Below are positions 4,811-5,795 of a DNA stretch of 5,795 nucleotides, one piece after another. Below the pieces are notes generated by a model. The model did no database searches. It was not told where the DNA came from and worked only from the letters and a program-made list of their open reading frames with translations. How positions within the stretch are numbered: position 1 is the first letter of the stretch; each line of letters begins with the position of its first letter. The position numbers were made by a program, and so were the translations under genes. Origin of the DNA: an uncultured Oceanospirillaceae bacterium (GTDB taxonomy: Bacteria; Pseudomonadota; Gammaproteobacteria; Pseudomonadales; Oceanobacteraceae); assembly GCA_937974825.1 (NCBI GenBank), contig CALJVD010000207.1, forward strand, positions 1 through 5,795, in the 5' to 3' direction.

Positions 4811-5743
4811 TTAAGACGACACAAACACAAATTTGCTGTCGTCTAGCTTTTGCTCGCCATCAAAGCGATACGCTACCAATTTGCCATTGCGTGCAACCGA
4901 ATAATCTAAGCACGCAAGGTTATCTCTTAACTTCTTAGGCTCACCGTTAAACCAATAATGCCCTAAAAATAAAGGCGGCTCTGTAGGGGCGTAACCAATC
5001 AGTTTACTGTCATCAACAGGGGCGTATTCGCCTTCTAACCCTTTTAATAAATCGATAGGAATAGTGACATCGGCAAACTTGTCGGCTTTTTCTAACCACC
5101 ACTGCGTACGCACTCGATAGCGAATATTGCCGTCTTTATCAGGAAACGAAGCCCCCTCTGGCAGCTTTAACTCTAACCCCTTCAGCAAAAGATCGATGGC
5201 ATCAAAACAAGGCGTGCCTTTAGTGGTTGCTTTCACTAATAAAGAATCGGTTAACGTATTGTTAGCCCCTAAATACGGCTGCAACACCTTCATAGAAGGC
5301 TCATGCCAGCACGCATGAATGGCCCTAAGCCCAGGCAACTCTAACCACAGCGGTAACTGCATAAACCAGTCCAGCACCTCGTTTAAGCCTTTCTCATCAC
5401 CTAAGTAATCTTGTAGAAAAGCCAAATGCTGGCCGGTGTTTCTGTTCGTTCTTGGGCGCAGCCATTTTTCTTTATCGGACGGATGATTAGTGTGATACGC
5501 CAACGCATTCAACTCATGATTACCCATCACCGCCAACGCCGTTTTTTGATTCACCATTGGCATAACAATATCTAAAACTTTGCGTTGATTACTGCCACGG
5601 TCAACAAAATCACCTAAGAAAATAACCTGACGCTCAGCGTGGCGATAACAGCCATCCACCTTTTTATAATCGAGATACTCTAACAGCTCGATCAAATCAT
5701 TGGCGTGACCATGAATATCACCAATCACATCATACTTAGACAA
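4811..5743 (-). CDS. PPP-type metallophosphoesterase (calcineurin-like), substrate unknown
   Basis: Binuclear metal phosphoesterase of the serine/threonine phosphatase / ApaH / PrpE fold. Numbering from the chosen start (310 residues): GDIHGH at 8-13 (Asp9, His11), GDFVDRG at 44-50 (Asp45), GNHE at 74-77 (Asn75, His76), IHACWH at 142-147 (His143) and GHYW at 261-264 (His262). These cover the expected metal ligands and the catalytic His. The region between 150 and 255 is a family-specific insert containing RTQWW. Substrate could be a phosphoprotein or a diadenosine polyphosphate; the sequence does not decide. I chose TTG 5743 because GAGGTG (complement of 5751-5756) lies 7 bases ahead and the protein then begins MSKYDVIGDIHGH, as family members usually do. 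ATG 5758, ATG 5764 and TTG 5791 are in frame upstream but poorly placed for a ribosome site; the frame stays open to the window edge, so a longer form cannot be excluded. Confidence 0.9.
   Translation of the reverse strand: MSKYDVIGDIHGHANDLIELLEYLDYKKVDGCYRHAERQVIFLGDFVDRGSNQRKVLDIVMPMVNQKTALAVMGNHELNALAYHTNHPSDKEKWLRPRTNRNTGQHLAFLQDYLGDEKGLNEVLDWFMQLPLWLELPGLRAIHACWHEPSMKVLQPYLGANNTLTDSLLVKATTKGTPCFDAIDLLLKGLELKLPEGASFPDKDGNIRYRVRTQWWLEKADKFADVTIPIDLLKGLEGEYAPVDDSKLIGYAPTEPPLFLGHYWFNGEPKKLRDNLACLDYSVARNGKLVAYRFDGEQKLDDSKFVFVSS
4814..4850 (+). terminator. Terminator-like hairpin after yrbG, inside the opposing phosphoesterase gene
   Basis: AGACGACA at 4814-4821 pairs exactly with TGTCGTCT at 4837-4844. 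Inside it CAAA (4822-4825) pairs with TTTG (4832-4835), giving a 12-bp stem with one bulged C at 4836 and the loop CACAAA. Four T follow at 4847-4850 after AGC, so the T-tract is short and offset. It begins 13 bases after the yrbG stop and lies within the last codons of the convergent gene. On the - strand it forms the end of that gene and is followed by TTAACC, with no T-run. Confidence 0.5.
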
Positions 5744-5750
5744 ATTATCG

Positions 5751-5776
5751 CACCTCATTCTCATCAAGCCTTTATA
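5751..5776 (-). promoter_or_regulatory. Ribosome binding site and possible -10 element of the phosphoesterase gene
   Basis: On the - strand GAGGTG (complement of 5751-5756) precedes TTG 5743 by 7 bases. Further up, TATAAA (complement of 5771-5776) matches a -10 hexamer in 5 of 6 bases; a transcript started from it would begin near 5764 and give a leader of about 20 bases that carries the ribosome site. The matching -35 would lie at or beyond the window edge, so the promoter is unproven. Confidence 0.45.
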
Positions 5777-5795
5777 CAACTGTACCAGCAAACTC

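Noticed and set aside
5127..5318. 63-residue + strand ORF opposite the phosphoesterase gene
   Set aside because: Antisense shadow; no start signal and no recognisable product.
1..5795. Mobile element, CRISPR array, toxin-antitoxin pair or defence island (including a sirtuin-based defence system)
   Set aside because: No transposase, integrase, terminal repeats or repeat-spacer pattern is visible. The sirtuin is a stand-alone CobB-type enzyme of normal length without fused or adjacent defence domains in view, and the other genes are common chromosomal families.

Overview
The window looks like an ordinary stretch of chromosome from a mid-GC gammaproteobacterium. I infer this from UmuD, UmuC and YrbG homologues that are close in length and sequence to the Escherichia coli proteins as I recall them, and from an SOS-box-like operator of the E. 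coli type in front of umuD. No species can be named from the sequence alone. I see no mobile element, CRISPR array, tRNA or rRNA, and nothing I would call a new multi-gene system. The more interesting points are in regulatory DNA and gene ends.

Left part, + strand (1-1900). The window opens inside a lipoprotein gene whose reading frame is open from base 1 and whose lipobox is visible at the edge. Its function is unknown and it is clearly AT-richer (about 37% GC by hand count) than its neighbour. Five bases after its stop begins a CobB/SIRT5-type sirtuin (NAD+-dependent lysine deacylase) with the Y-x-x-R signature of desuccinylases. After an 87-base gap comes a small exported His-containing protein of unknown function, closed by a strong intrinsic terminator.

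Middle part, - strand (1899-3700). umuD and umuC form a two-gene operon with a 4-base overlap, encoding the SOS-induced translesion DNA polymerase V. The umuC stop codon lies in the T-run of the opposing terminator. Upstream of umuD is a LexA-like operator (17 of 20 positions of the E. coli consensus) set in a larger 31-bp imperfect palindrome.

Right part. A 195-base divergent intergenic region separates umuD from yrbG (+), a CaCA-family Na+/Ca2+ exchanger-like inner membrane protein. yrbG converges with a PPP-type metallophosphoesterase gene (-) that starts near the right edge. Only 9 bases separate the two stops, and a terminator-like hairpin for the yrbG side lies inside the 3' end of the phosphoesterase gene.

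The genes do not form one pathway. The only clear functional unit is umuDC. Lipoprotein plus sirtuin may be co-transcribed; the remaining genes look like independent units.
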